Positions 45,643-54,148 of a stretch of DNA of 64,000 nt are shown piece by piece; position 1 is the stretch's first letter; each line of letters begins with the position of its first letter. Both the position numbers and the translations under genes were made by a program. Under the pieces are notes generated by a model. It had not been told where the DNA came from and searched no databases. It worked only from the letters and a program-made list of their open reading frames with translations. Source of the DNA: UBA2166 sp964463965 (GTDB taxonomy: Bacteria > Nitrospirota > Nitrospiria > Nitrospirales > UBA2166); assembly GCA_964463965.1 (NCBI GenBank), contig CAYXED010000001.1:361516-425515 (forward strand), given 5' to 3'.

Positions 45643-46236
45643 TTAACCTTTAATTCTTAGTTGCTCTGCTTTCAACTCTTCAAGCGTGAGCAAGCTGTGC
45701 ACCTGAACCCCGTACTCTTGTTCAAGACGCTGACGCCCATTTTGCTCCTGCCGATCAACGAGAACCAAAACATGTTTCACCTTTACATCAAGTCCAGAAC
45801 GCTTAAGCGCCTCAATAGCCAAAACTATAGAGCTTCCACTAGTAAGCACATCGTCTACAACTAATACTTGATCCCTTGTCCGAAGGTCACCTTCGATTAA
45901 ATTGCTTAACCCATAAGTTTTTGATTCCTTTCGAATCATAAAAGTTCTCCACTGTTCCCGAGCCTGACTAATCTGATAGGCCATAATTACTAAGCTCATA
46001 GAAAGGGGAACAGCCCCAAGTACCAGTCCCCCAACCGCAGTAATTCCTAAGGGTGCTAACAGAGGATATGCCTCCCGAGCAATCGCAATACATTGAGAAG
46101 GATCCGAGAGAAACCGTCGGCAATCCACGTAATACTCACTCTTAACTCCAGATGAGAGAACAAATGGCTTATCCTGACTCCACTGAAATGCCCCTGCCTC
46201 AAGAAATACCCTCGCTAATGATTCGGTTGCACTCAT
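45643..46236 (-). CDS. pyrE: Orotate phosphoribosyltransferase
   Basis: A 197-residue enzyme converting orotate and PRPP to OMP in pyrimidine synthesis. The start is taken at ATG 46234-46236, which overlaps the stop of the preceding radical SAM gene (ATGA), two codons inside the longer open frame. The PRPP-binding loop VLVVDDVLTSGSSIVLAIEAL and the flexible loop MIRKESKTYGLSNLIEGD are family hallmarks, and SGVKSEYYVDCRRFL is the N-terminal substrate region. Last gene of the string that starts at the Rrf2 regulator. Confidence 0.93.
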   Translation of the reverse strand: MSATESLARVFLEAGAFQWSQDKPFVLSSGVKSEYYVDCRRFLSDPSQCIAIAREAYPLLAPLGITAVGGLVLGAVPLSMSLVIMAYQISQAREQWRTFMIRKESKTYGLSNLIEGDLRTRDQVLVVDDVLTSGSSIVLAIEALKRSGLDVKVKHVLVLVDRQEQNGRQRLEQEYGVQVHSLLTLEELKAEQLRIKG

Positions 46237-47105
46237 ACACAACCTACCATTTCTCTAAAACCTTGGGCACTCACCCCTATACGATGATCACCAAGAATTG
46301 TACGGAAAATAGCGACAACTTGATTAAACTTCTCCAAAGTATTCCAGTTTTCAGTATCAGCGGCACTAATCATTTCAGGTACAGTGGTATTAGAAATTGG
46401 TTTTCGTCCTCGAGTACGCAAACCATTTCTACTTCCATCGCCAAGCAGGTAGTGATCAAGAATTACTAAAGATGCTACCTGTCCTAAGCTCTTCGCAAAT
46501 AACTCAGGTTTGGCTAACGGAAGAAGTGGGCTCACAACTCCAACGGTTCTAAGCCCTAATTGAGTTAATTTTCCAAGTGCATTTAACCGTGCCGCCACCG
46601 AATACGCATGCCGTGGAAACCCTGGAAGTGCTTCTTGATCAGTCTCAACAGTAATTTGAACAGTGAGGCAACACTTTTTGTGCAATTGTTCTAATATTTT
46701 AATATCCCAGAGTATATTTGGTGTGTGAGTTTGAAGGACAAGTGCATCAGGAGGAGCATCTAGCATCGCTTGAAGAATTGAACGAGTAATTCTATACCGC
46801 CTTTCTTGCGGAACATAAGGATCTGTCACACTGGACATGAAAATTTTTATAGGTTTAAGGTTACTTCTAATCCGTCCATAATCCCGGTGATACAATGATG
46901 CAGCATTTAGTTTGATTTTCAACATTTTTCCCCAGGAAGGCATCTCTTGCGAAGCATACCTCATTGCAGCTGCATAACAAGCCATCCCACACAAACTCTT
47001 CCCCAATGAGCACCCCACATATGGATTTAAAGTATGGGAGAAGCCAAACAAAAATCCTCCTGTAGGAGTGAGAATTGACTTGGCCTCGTATTCGTGGATA
47101 TCCAC
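46233..47105 (-). CDS. SPL-family radical SAM protein
   Basis: A 290-residue radical SAM protein of the spore photoproduct lyase-like group. The cluster cysteines are in NPYVGCSLGKSLCGMACYAA (a C-x6-7-C-x3-C pattern, where the usual radical SAM motif is CxxxCxxC). Downstream are VTDPYVPQERRYRITRSIL and LQTHTPNILWDI, seen in this group. Starts with GTG preceded by AGG at seven bases. Function of non-sporulation members is unclear; DNA repair is one idea. No spore genes are in the window. It overlaps pyrE and follows the DUF429 gene. Confidence 0.8.
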   Translation of the reverse strand: MDIHEYEAKSILTPTGGFLFGFSHTLNPYVGCSLGKSLCGMACYAAAMRYASQEMPSWGKMLKIKLNAASLYHRDYGRIRSNLKPIKIFMSSVTDPYVPQERRYRITRSILQAMLDAPPDALVLQTHTPNILWDIKILEQLHKKCCLTVQITVETDQEALPGFPRHAYSVAARLNALGKLTQLGLRTVGVVSPLLPLAKPELFAKSLGQVASLVILDHYLLGDGSRNGLRTRGRKPISNTTVPEMISAADTENWNTLEKFNQVVAIFRTILGDHRIGVSAQGFREMVGCV

Positions 47106-47126
47106 AGAGCTACCTGGTAATTAGTG

Positions 47127-47777
47127 TCATGCTGGAAGAGATGGAATAATCAACTGACCTTCTTCCGCATCCCCCAAAGCTTCATACAAATCAGCAAGGT
47201 AAAACATTCCAACAATTGCTGATGAGACCGCATCAAGTTCATCATGTGTTATTTGTTTAAAGGAAGGCAGCCCTTTTACTCCAAAACGGACTAAACCCTT
47301 ATACAAAAATGCAACATTTTCACGTTTCCGAGGGATACATAAAATATCTTGAGCAACTCCAGGGAAGCTCTCAATAACAGCAAAACCCTCATGTCGTAAT
47401 GTCTGAGCAATCATAATACCTCTTCGTGTAAGGGCTTGCATGCTTTGAATTAGAGTCCAATAGACACCAAATCCTCTCTTACGTAACTCACGCTCACACA
47501 AACGGCTAATACCGTAACTACGACAACCGCAATCATCTAAAGTACAACAACGCCCTCTAGGTAACGACAAGGGGGCATCAATAGAAACCAAGTCTGGCTT
47601 ATCAGTAATTGTCGCATGAAGTATCTCATCTGCCGTCTTCATCACTTTAGTACTCACGCTACTTCCATCTAAAAAAGCCCACCCCGTACGCCGTTTTTCA
47701 GATCCAGCTAAATCAATGCCGACAATTCGCCTAGCTTGATTAATCATACGTTGTTGAATTACATCTATAGTCAGCAT
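47127..47777 (-). CDS. DUF429 family protein (predicted RNase H-like nuclease)
   Basis: A 216-residue protein with the RNase H-like acidic pattern: RIVGIDLAGSEKRRTGW, VSIDAPLSLPRG and HDELDAVSSAIVG, placing conserved aspartates at the three expected positions. A cysteine cluster, CCTLDDCGCRSYG, lies in the middle and may bind metal. Enzymatic activity of DUF429 proteins is not established. The start may be the ATG at 47747 (MINQARRIVGID) instead of the first ATG. It lies upstream of the SPL-like radical SAM gene in the same orientation, which weakly suggests a joint nucleic-acid role. Confidence 0.82.
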   Translation of the reverse strand: MLTIDVIQQRMINQARRIVGIDLAGSEKRRTGWAFLDGSSVSTKVMKTADEILHATITDKPDLVSIDAPLSLPRGRCCTLDDCGCRSYGISRLCERELRKRGFGVYWTLIQSMQALTRRGIMIAQTLRHEGFAVIESFPGVAQDILCIPRKRENVAFLYKGLVRFGVKGLPSFKQITHDELDAVSSAIVGMFYLADLYEALGDAEEGQLIIPSLPA

Positions 47778-47833
47778 ATCAGGAAATATATTTTCTCGTA
47801 TGACAAAAATCAGTTGATCAGTTTTTCTCTATC

Positions 47834-48619
47834 CTACCTCATACTAATTCGAGCAAGAGACTCAAGATACATCGTGGCTTGATATTCAGAAGTACCCACG
47901 GTTACTGGATATAAAATGTAAAGCATGACATACGTTGCCGTACTTGTTACTAATGCAATTACAAATAAAGTCATAGTAAATCGCCCAAGTATTCTATGTC
48001 GGCGATCGCCCTCAGGCCAAATTCTCTCGATTAGCTTTTCTATGATCAATACAGAAAAAACGATCACCAAGCCCATGAGGTAAATAAATGCAAGTCCAGA
48101 AGTAAATTTAAATTCTCCTTTTCCTAAACGGATGAGGAAAAAAATTGTGGCAAAAATTGCTACTGACCAAATAGTAATTTTTGCTGCCCCTCTCCAAGTA
48201 AGAGCGAGAGGAGAGTTCTTCAAAACTCTATTCCCAGAAAAATTTTTGGCCGCTGCGCGAAATCCTAAGATGATCATATATATCGCCATCACTAAACCAA
48301 GTGCCACAACGGTAATATGAATAGTTAAGATTGGTACAAATACATCATTATATAATTCTTCGGATCCTCCAAAACCTTCTTTTCCTTCAACCGCAAGAAC
48401 ACCCAAATTTCTCGCAAGGTAGTAGCCTGCAAAATAGGCAATCATCGCAACCATTGCCCATAGCGTAACAATGTGATGATGATTACCTTTCCCTTTTCGG
48501 GCTAACATCCAACCCCAAATAAACAAAAGTGTAAACAAGAGTGCCAAAATAAAACTAAGGTCTGCCCCAAATGTTGCATATGTGCCTAGGAAACCAGGCT
48601 TACCAAGCCATTCTTGCAT
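47834..48619 (-). CDS. DUF420-like polytopic membrane protein
   Basis: A 261-residue protein with about seven to eight membrane spans. The second ATG at 48617-48619 is chosen, four bases after AGGAGG. The central and C-terminal parts carry the DUF420 features: histidines within helices (ILTIHITVVALGLVMAIYMI) and the loop-helix RRHRILGRFTMTLFVIALVTSTATYVMLYILYP. DUF420 proteins are related to assembly factors or heme-binding membrane proteins of the respiratory chain. This one is nearly twice the usual 150-residue length, with extra N-terminal spans. Role unproven. Confidence 0.75.
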   Translation of the reverse strand: MQEWLGKPGFLGTYATFGADLSFILALLFTLLFIWGWMLARKGKGNHHHIVTLWAMVAMIAYFAGYYLARNLGVLAVEGKEGFGGSEELYNDVFVPILTIHITVVALGLVMAIYMIILGFRAAAKNFSGNRVLKNSPLALTWRGAAKITIWSVAIFATIFFLIRLGKGEFKFTSGLAFIYLMGLVIVFSVLIIEKLIERIWPEGDRRHRILGRFTMTLFVIALVTSTATYVMLYILYPVTVGTSEYQATMYLESLARISMR

Positions 48620-48627
48620 CATACCTC

Positions 48628-49692
48628 CTATCCTAGCTGACTCACCACCGAAGATGTCATAGCACGAACTTTGAGTAACGCGGCATATGCAACACCAGAA
48701 CAAAGTGCCTCCCGAGCAACGGGCAGCCCTGCCTGAATTGTTGACGCCATTCCGCCAAGATATAGCATCACTGCAGCATTCAATATAACTCCATCAGCAT
48801 AAGTTCCGGTAATTTTATTACGAAGTACTTGCTCAATAACCTCAACCTCAGATTCAATTGACTCAAATGAAAAGTCAGTTGCAAACCCAGATTGCAGTGA
48901 AAAGTCCGCAGGTCTCATTGAGTAGGGTCTACTCATAGATGTAGTCACTTCATGTGTGCGTAGCAAACGCACCATGGACAATTCCGGTTCACCATCTTCC
49001 CCTTGAATAATCAGTGCGTGGTCACAGCCAAGCATACGAAGCGTTTCCCCCAACTTGTCAAAATATTGCCCCGACGACATACCAATGAGATGTCTCTTAG
49101 TATTAGCAGGGTTTAGCAAGCGCGCGACGGGATAAAAAAGAGAGGGGAAACCAATCTCGTGTGCAAAATCAAGGTAACGATTCATCGATGGATGAAATAT
49201 TGCGATGTCAAGATAACCGAAACCAGTATCTTGAAGCATATTTGACACAATGGATACACTAGCATCTGTTTGAATTCCCAACGCTCGAAGCAGCGTACTT
49301 GTGTTCCAAGATGCTTTATCTGGTTCACAGCCGTGCATAAGCACAGGAACATCACAAGCAACCGCAATCATCGCGGCTGGAATTAGCATTGACCGATTCG
49401 TTCGTTCCCGAGCATAGGTGGGAATATCAAGTAACCTTCGTTCGCCAAAAAGAACGGTTGTAGAACTATAATCCCTCGCAGCAGTGACAAACGCGGCAAG
49501 CTCAGTAACTGATTCAACTTTAGTTCGGAGACCTACTGTTAATGCGCCAACTTGAAAATGGGAGGCACGACCTTCTAGCACAGATTTCATCGCAGCCTTC
49601 GCCTCTCCCCACGTCAGGTCTTTTGACTCACGTGGGCCTCGACTTACCTTGGCTACAATCTCAGTAATTGACACAAAAACCTGCTTTCTCAA
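48628..49692 (-). CDS. TrpD2-like (glycosyltransferase family 3 fold) protein
   Basis: A 354-residue protein with the fold of anthranilate phosphoribosyltransferase: an N-terminal helical domain (LTWGEAKAAMKSVLEGRASHFQVGALTVGLR) and an alpha/beta domain with VPVLMHGCEP, RALGIQ, FHPSMNRYLDFAHEIGFPS and IIQGEDGEPELS. The PRPP-binding GTGG loop of true TrpD is replaced by DIPTYARERTNRS, so anthranilate activity is unlikely. Related YbiB/TrpD2 proteins bind nucleic acid. The first codon is TTG; a GTG at 49672-49674 (preceded by AGG) is a better start candidate. Role in this sulfur-gene neighbourhood is unknown. Confidence 0.8.
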   Translation of the reverse strand: MRKQVFVSITEIVAKVSRGPRESKDLTWGEAKAAMKSVLEGRASHFQVGALTVGLRTKVESVTELAAFVTAARDYSSTTVLFGERRLLDIPTYARERTNRSMLIPAAMIAVACDVPVLMHGCEPDKASWNTSTLLRALGIQTDASVSIVSNMLQDTGFGYLDIAIFHPSMNRYLDFAHEIGFPSLFYPVARLLNPANTKRHLIGMSSGQYFDKLGETLRMLGCDHALIIQGEDGEPELSMVRLLRTHEVTTSMSRPYSMRPADFSLQSGFATDFSFESIESEVEVIEQVLRNKITGTYADGVILNAAVMLYLGGMASTIQAGLPVAREALCSGVAYAALLKVRAMTSSVVSQLG

Positions 49693-49781
49693 AGCAGCAT
49701 GACGAGAAAACCCATGGAAATTCCAAGCAGAAAGAATAGAATCACCATCATGAACTCACTTATTTTAAACCTGAGCCTATA

Positions 49782-50258
49782 TTAAAGTGTCACATCACTT
49801 TCGAGCAAGTACTTTTCGATATCCTCCTGAATTGATGTGTCAACCAAAGATCTCCAAGCATCATTTTTATCTTTTATAGACTGTCGAATCTTTGTTGCGG
49901 AAATAAATCCAATATCGTCTGGTGGAGTAAACTCGTTAATCTCATATCCAACCCCTCGCCCATAATTCACACTCTCAATGTCCGGAATGATTACAACCTT
50001 CACATCATGATTGTAAGCAGCATGAAACTTTTCAATCATCTCGACAGTCTGTTCGGTAGTAAAAGGGTTTTTAGCGTCAGGAGCAATATCCCTTACCATA
50101 ATCAAAGCGGGAATACCTTGATTAATTTTCTGCATAATCAGCGATGTATGGCCCTGATGGTAAGGCTGATAGCGTCCTACAAAAATTGCATATTTTTTGC
50201 TCTCATTAGTAGTGGGAGCACCCCCATGATTTTCATAATCCCATTTTTTAACATTCAT
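49782..50258 (-). CDS. Small HxGH-type nucleotidyltransferase (NMN/cytidylyltransferase-like)
   Basis: A 158-residue Rossmann nucleotidyltransferase. ATG 50256-50258 is chosen because AAGGA lies about ten bases upstream. The ATP-binding motif is FVGRYQPYHQGH (HxGH) and the C-terminal signature is ISATKIRQSI (ISxTxxR type). The NPFTTEQTVEMIEKF and NYGRGVGYEI segments resemble small adenylyltransferases that sit beside sulfate-assimilation genes in marine bacteria and phages; that comparison is from memory. It lies directly downstream of cysH. An NMN adenylyltransferase role is the family default; a sulfate-linked adenylyl transfer is an alternative. Confidence 0.75.
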   Translation of the reverse strand: MNVKKWDYENHGGAPTTNESKKYAIFVGRYQPYHQGHTSLIMQKINQGIPALIMVRDIAPDAKNPFTTEQTVEMIEKFHAAYNHDVKVVIIPDIESVNYGRGVGYEINEFTPPDDIGFISATKIRQSIKDKNDAWRSLVDTSIQEDIEKYLLESDVTL

Positions 50259-50359
50259 GCTGCAAAGTTCCTTCTGCATTAAAGTAGATAATCTTCCTCA
50301 TTGATAGCAGACCAATTTTGGAATTGGACATATAAAATATCAAAACTACAAGAATGAAT

Positions 50360-51094
50360 TTACGGAGACTGAACGTGCAGTCCACATTCCTTATGTTCGG
50401 GCAGTTCCCACCACCAGCGCCCAGCACGTAAGTCTTCACCGGTCGAAATAGCACGTGTACAGGGAGCACAACCAATCGATGGATATCCTCTCTCATGAAG
50501 AACATTGTATGGAACCTGGTTCGCTTTTACATAGTCCCATACTTGATTCACCGCCCAGTCGGCAATTGGGTTAATCTTCGCCATTCCACCGTGATCATGA
50601 TCAATCTCCACCTTTTTTGTCTCAGTTCTAGTTACAACCTGAGCACGCCTAAGCCCCGTAATCCAAGCATCTAGATTACCAAGAGCTCGATTAAGTAGAT
50701 CAACTTTCCGAACACGACAACATTCTTTTCTGTTCTCAAGAGAATGATAAAACAAGTTCATGCCCTTGGCTCTAACCATTTCTTGAACTTTCTTCGAATC
50801 CGGAAACATCACTTCAATGTGCAAACCATATTTATCACGAACTTTATCCATTACATCGTAAGTTTCTTGATTAAGCCGTCCAGTATCCAAAGTTATAACG
50901 CGCGCCTTCGGGTTAATTTTAGCCATCATATCAATCAGTACGACATCCTCTAGCCCAAAACTGGACATAAGTGCACCGCGATCACCAAACTTTTCGAATG
51001 TCCACTGCAAAACCTCTTCGGCAGACTGAGTGTTAAGAGGGTCATATTCAGTTGTTTTTGCATCTATTGTCTCAGTATCCATTGCTTTAAGCAT
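50360..51094 (-). CDS. cysH: Adenylyl-sulfate (APS) reductase, thioredoxin-dependent
   Basis: A 244-residue assimilatory enzyme that reduces adenylyl-sulfate to sulfite and AMP. Start ATG 51092-51094 overlaps the stop of the preceding sulfite reductase gene. The [4Fe-4S] ligands of the APS-specific type are present: the adjacent C125-C126 (KECCRVRK) and the C209-x2-C212 pair (IGCAPC); the catalytic C237 is in the ECGLH motif. SSFGLEDVVLIDM is the nucleotide loop. The iron-sulfur cysteines favour APS over PAPS. With the upstream gene it makes sulfide from APS; ATP sulfurylase is not in the window. Confidence 0.94.
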   Translation of the reverse strand: MLKAMDTETIDAKTTEYDPLNTQSAEEVLQWTFEKFGDRGALMSSFGLEDVVLIDMMAKINPKARVITLDTGRLNQETYDVMDKVRDKYGLHIEVMFPDSKKVQEMVRAKGMNLFYHSLENRKECCRVRKVDLLNRALGNLDAWITGLRRAQVVTRTETKKVEIDHDHGGMAKINPIADWAVNQVWDYVKANQVPYNVLHERGYPSIGCAPCTRAISTGEDLRAGRWWWELPEHKECGLHVQSP

Positions 51095-53525
51095 TCTCCA
51101 CCACCAATTTAAAATATTCTTCAATTGGCTCTTGTGACAGAATAGTATGGCCATCGTTCTTCAAGCTTGCCGGTACGTTTTGAATCGGTTCCCCGTCATC
51201 AAGAAAAACAGCTAGGCGTTCGCCTGAGTCCATCATTTCTAGGCGAAGCTTCGTTTTCACATAATTAATTGGACATTGAACACCTCGTAAATCAAGTAAT
51301 GGAACTTCATCTCCAATATCGAGAGGTGAAGCACCAACAGGCGATTCATTCATTTCACCAACTCGTACAAGCTTTAAATCCTCACCAATACCCTCTGAAG
51401 CAGAACGACAAGCTTCAACAAATAATCTCGCTACCCTAATCTTTTCTTCAGCAAATGCAGCAGTTGGATTCTTATCCCCAAAGGCACGGATGGTTTTTAA
51501 ATGCTCTGAAAAATTGGAGGGAAGAACTCCTGTTGCAATTATCCGTGCCTCACATTCCTCAAATGTCTGAAGATCTGTTGCAGGCTCTACCCCTTCGGTA
51601 ACCAACAACGCTTTTGCCGCTGCTAGTACGGCACGATAAGCCTTATTAACCGTCATGGCATATTGCTGACTCTGAGCGAGAGTCTCTGCCTGATATAACT
51701 CCTGATCAGCCTCTAAAATACCATCAGAAATCATTTCCAACGCACCACCGGCACATTCTCCAGGACCAAGGTCGACAATACTAAACTCTTTGTCCTCCTC
51801 CCAATCATAAAAGTTTTCTGGTGAATCACTAAAGTCCCCTATAATTGAGTATGGGATAAGCTCCCGTTTCAGCTTTTCTTTACCAGCGCGACCAAGATAG
51901 TGCGAAAACGATTCCTTATCCTCTCGTTCTTTCCTGAAAAGCTCCACAAGATGTGTAATTGCTGTAGGAACATTTTTAGATGGGAGCTTAATCGTCATCT
52001 GTCCAATACGAGCTCCATCACCTGCGGCTGAACCCCCAAGATGCATTTCATAAAACGGTGCAGTATGCTCACCATAACGTTTACTAACCCCATGAAGGCC
52101 AATGGTTGCAACATGATGTTGTGCACAAGAATTATGACATCCACTAATCTTAATTGACGTTCCAGAAAGGTCATCTCCTGTCTTTCCTGACGGGAAAATA
52201 CTTTGCAACGATCTTGCGAGCGCCTTAGAAGACGTAATACCTAAACCGCAGGTATCAGTTCCCGGACAGGCGATTACATCTTCAATCAAATGTGCTCCAG
52301 AATCAGCAAGATTAACTTCCAGCAATCGAAGATAAATATCGGGCAACCTCTCTGTCAAAACCCAACGAACTAAAAGGTTTTGACCTATAGTAGTTCTTAT
52401 ATTTCCATTCGATTCACTATCTATAAAATCTGCGAGAAAACGCATCTGCGCTGGACTCATATCCCCTGTCGGTAATTTTAGTGTGACCGCGCTATATCCC
52501 GGCTGTCGCTGAGGCACTACATTAGTTTTCTTCCAAAACTCAAATGCGTCTGAGGAAGTACTCTTTTCGCCAAACAAGCTTGAATTTCCATTACCATTTA
52601 CACCAGACTGCCCATCATCTGACATAGGCTCATCAACATAAGGAGAAATGGCATCACCACTTGAAATATCTTTTCTTAGTTTTATCGCCTCATATTCAGA
52701 CTCGATTTGACGAAAAAACTCATCAATCCCCAGCTTGGTCACCACAAATTTCATTCTAGCTTTTGTTCGGTTTTTACGGTTTCCATGATTGTCGAATACT
52801 TTGACAATAGCTTCTGACATCGGAATTAGTTCTTCTACTGGAAGAAACTCTCTAAAAAGTTTTGCTAGCCTTGGCGCAGATCCAAGACCTCCACCAACTA
52901 CCATTCGAAACCCACGTGTACCATCACTTTTTTGGACTGCAGAAAGGCCGATATCATGAATCATTGTCTTTGCACAATCAATCTCGGCACATCCAGAGAA
53001 TGCAATTTTGAATTTTCTTGGAAGACTCTGATTCACTGGATTGCGCATAAGATAACGGGACAGCGTATGAGCATAGGGTGTAACGTCGAATGCTTCTTCT
53101 TGGCAAACCCCAGCCAGAGGGCATGCCGTAACATTTCGCACCGTATTTCCACACGCCTCTCTAGTTGTAAGCTCAACTTCAGCAAGACGTCTCATAACTG
53201 TTCCCACTACATCCAAAGGGACAAAATGAAACTGAATATCCTGCCTAGTAGTAACATGTCCAATACCAGAACTATGCTCCTCAATGAGAGAAGCTAAACA
53301 ACGCAACTGAATCGAGGTAAGTCCACCAAACGGGATTTTTACTCGAATCATCTGATAACCAGCTTGCCGTTGCCCGTAAATACCATGCTGTAATCGGAAT
53401 GGTCGAAACACATCATCAGACAACTCACCACTTTTGACTTTCTCAGCCTCAGCTTCAAAGGCGGTAATCTCAGCCAAAATGGTATCTGGAACTATCGTCG
53501 TCTCAGAGGATTGTCGTGATTCCAT
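51087..53525 (-). CDS. Siroheme sulfite/nitrite reductase fused to helical (HEPN-like) and TusA domains
   Basis: An 812-residue three-part protein. Start ATG 53523-53525 has GGAGG seven bases upstream; a longer frame to 53555 lacks a site. Residues 1 to about 560 form a ferredoxin-type siroheme reductase with the [4Fe-4S]-siroheme cysteines C420-x5-C426 and C463-x3-C467. The N-terminal half also has a similar C135-x5-C141 and C179-x4-C184. Residues 590-720 are a helical domain resembling HEPN (YQAETLAQSQQYAMTVNKAYRAV). Residues 740-812 are a TusA sulfur-carrier domain, with Cys751 in LRGVQCPINYVKTKL. Position before cysH indicates sulfite to sulfide, with TusA perhaps receiving the product sulfur. 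Confidence 0.93.
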   Translation of the reverse strand: MESRQSSETTIVPDTILAEITAFEAEAEKVKSGELSDDVFRPFRLQHGIYGQRQAGYQMIRVKIPFGGLTSIQLRCLASLIEEHSSGIGHVTTRQDIQFHFVPLDVVGTVMRRLAEVELTTREACGNTVRNVTACPLAGVCQEEAFDVTPYAHTLSRYLMRNPVNQSLPRKFKIAFSGCAEIDCAKTMIHDIGLSAVQKSDGTRGFRMVVGGGLGSAPRLAKLFREFLPVEELIPMSEAIVKVFDNHGNRKNRTKARMKFVVTKLGIDEFFRQIESEYEAIKLRKDISSGDAISPYVDEPMSDDGQSGVNGNGNSSLFGEKSTSSDAFEFWKKTNVVPQRQPGYSAVTLKLPTGDMSPAQMRFLADFIDSESNGNIRTTIGQNLLVRWVLTERLPDIYLRLLEVNLADSGAHLIEDVIACPGTDTCGLGITSSKALARSLQSIFPSGKTGDDLSGTSIKISGCHNSCAQHHVATIGLHGVSKRYGEHTAPFYEMHLGGSAAGDGARIGQMTIKLPSKNVPTAITHLVELFRKEREDKESFSHYLGRAGKEKLKRELIPYSIIGDFSDSPENFYDWEEDKEFSIVDLGPGECAGGALEMISDGILEADQELYQAETLAQSQQYAMTVNKAYRAVLAAAKALLVTEGVEPATDLQTFEECEARIIATGVLPSNFSEHLKTIRAFGDKNPTAAFAEEKIRVARLFVEACRSASEGIGEDLKLVRVGEMNESPVGASPLDIGDEVPLLDLRGVQCPINYVKTKLRLEMMDSGERLAVFLDDGEPIQNVPASLKNDGHTILSQEPIEEYFKLVVENA

Positions 53526-53541
53526 ACTAAGACCTCCATCA

Positions 53542-53619
53542 TCAAGAATGTACAACAGTAATGCTGATTACAAACATGCGAGAGAAAAGAACAAACATTA
53601 GGCTAGCAACCTTACCCAT
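53542..53619 (-). CDS. 25-residue hydrophobic peptide ORF upstream of the sulfite reductase gene
   Basis: ATG 53617-53619 is preceded by AAGGAGAG at ideal spacing, and the frame runs 25 codons (MGKVASLMFVLFSRMFVISI...) to TGA at 53542-53544. That stop is 16 bases before the sulfite reductase start. The peptide is hydrophobic with two basic residues. It has no cysteine codons, so it is not an obvious cysteine attenuator. It could be a small membrane peptide or a regulatory leader ORF; only the strong ribosome-binding site argues that it is translated. Confidence 0.45.
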   Translation of the reverse strand: MGKVASLMFVLFSRMFVISITVVHS

Positions 53620-53672
53620 CAGTCTCTCCTTCGCTATCTTCAACTTCAGAATTAATACAATAAAGCATTCTA

Positions 53673-54137
53673 TTAAATGTGGTACATAAGTGTCCGTTGA
53701 CCATTCAACGCGCAAGTTTTGTCACACAAGTCTTGCACAGTCGTCGCATTTAAAACACTCATTACAGAGGCTTTGACTTCTTTCCAAATTCCGTGTACCG
53801 CACACAAATTTGGGTTGATCTCCTGCCAGCATACCCCAACCCCTGAAAGACTATTTTCCACACAAGACATTGGCGTCACAGGACCTTCAATAGCTTCAAT
53901 AATATCTCCAACTAGAATCTCACTTGATGATTTTGCGAGCAAGTAGCCTCCTTGTGAACCACGCACACTTCGCACCAAACCCTCACGTTTCAATGCACTC
54001 ATCACTTGCTCCAAAAAACGCGGAGGTATACTCTGTTTTTTTGCAATAGCCTTCACCTGTAGAGGCCCCCGATTGCCATTGAGAGCCAGCTCCAGAACGG
54101 CCAAAACTCCGTACTCACCCTTTATGGATACCTTCAT
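53673..54137 (-). CDS. Rrf2 family transcriptional regulator
   Basis: A 154-residue regulator with an N-terminal winged helix-turn-helix (KGEYGVLAVLELAL, VKAIAKKQSIPPRFLEQVMSALKREGLVRSVRGSQGGYLL). A regulatory region follows with cysteines in MSCVENS, GVCWQE, NLCAVHG, DLCDKTC. Three or more of these could hold an iron-sulfur cluster, as in IscR and related sensors, or respond to cysteine-pathway metabolites as CymR does. It lies just upstream of the sulfite reductase-cysH genes in the same direction and is their likely regulator; its own promoter carries a candidate operator. Confidence 0.9.
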   Translation of the reverse strand: MKVSIKGEYGVLAVLELALNGNRGPLQVKAIAKKQSIPPRFLEQVMSALKREGLVRSVRGSQGGYLLAKSSSEILVGDIIEAIEGPVTPMSCVENSLSGVGVCWQEINPNLCAVHGIWKEVKASVMSVLNATTVQDLCDKTCALNGQRTLMYHI

Positions 54138-54148
54138 TAAACTACACC

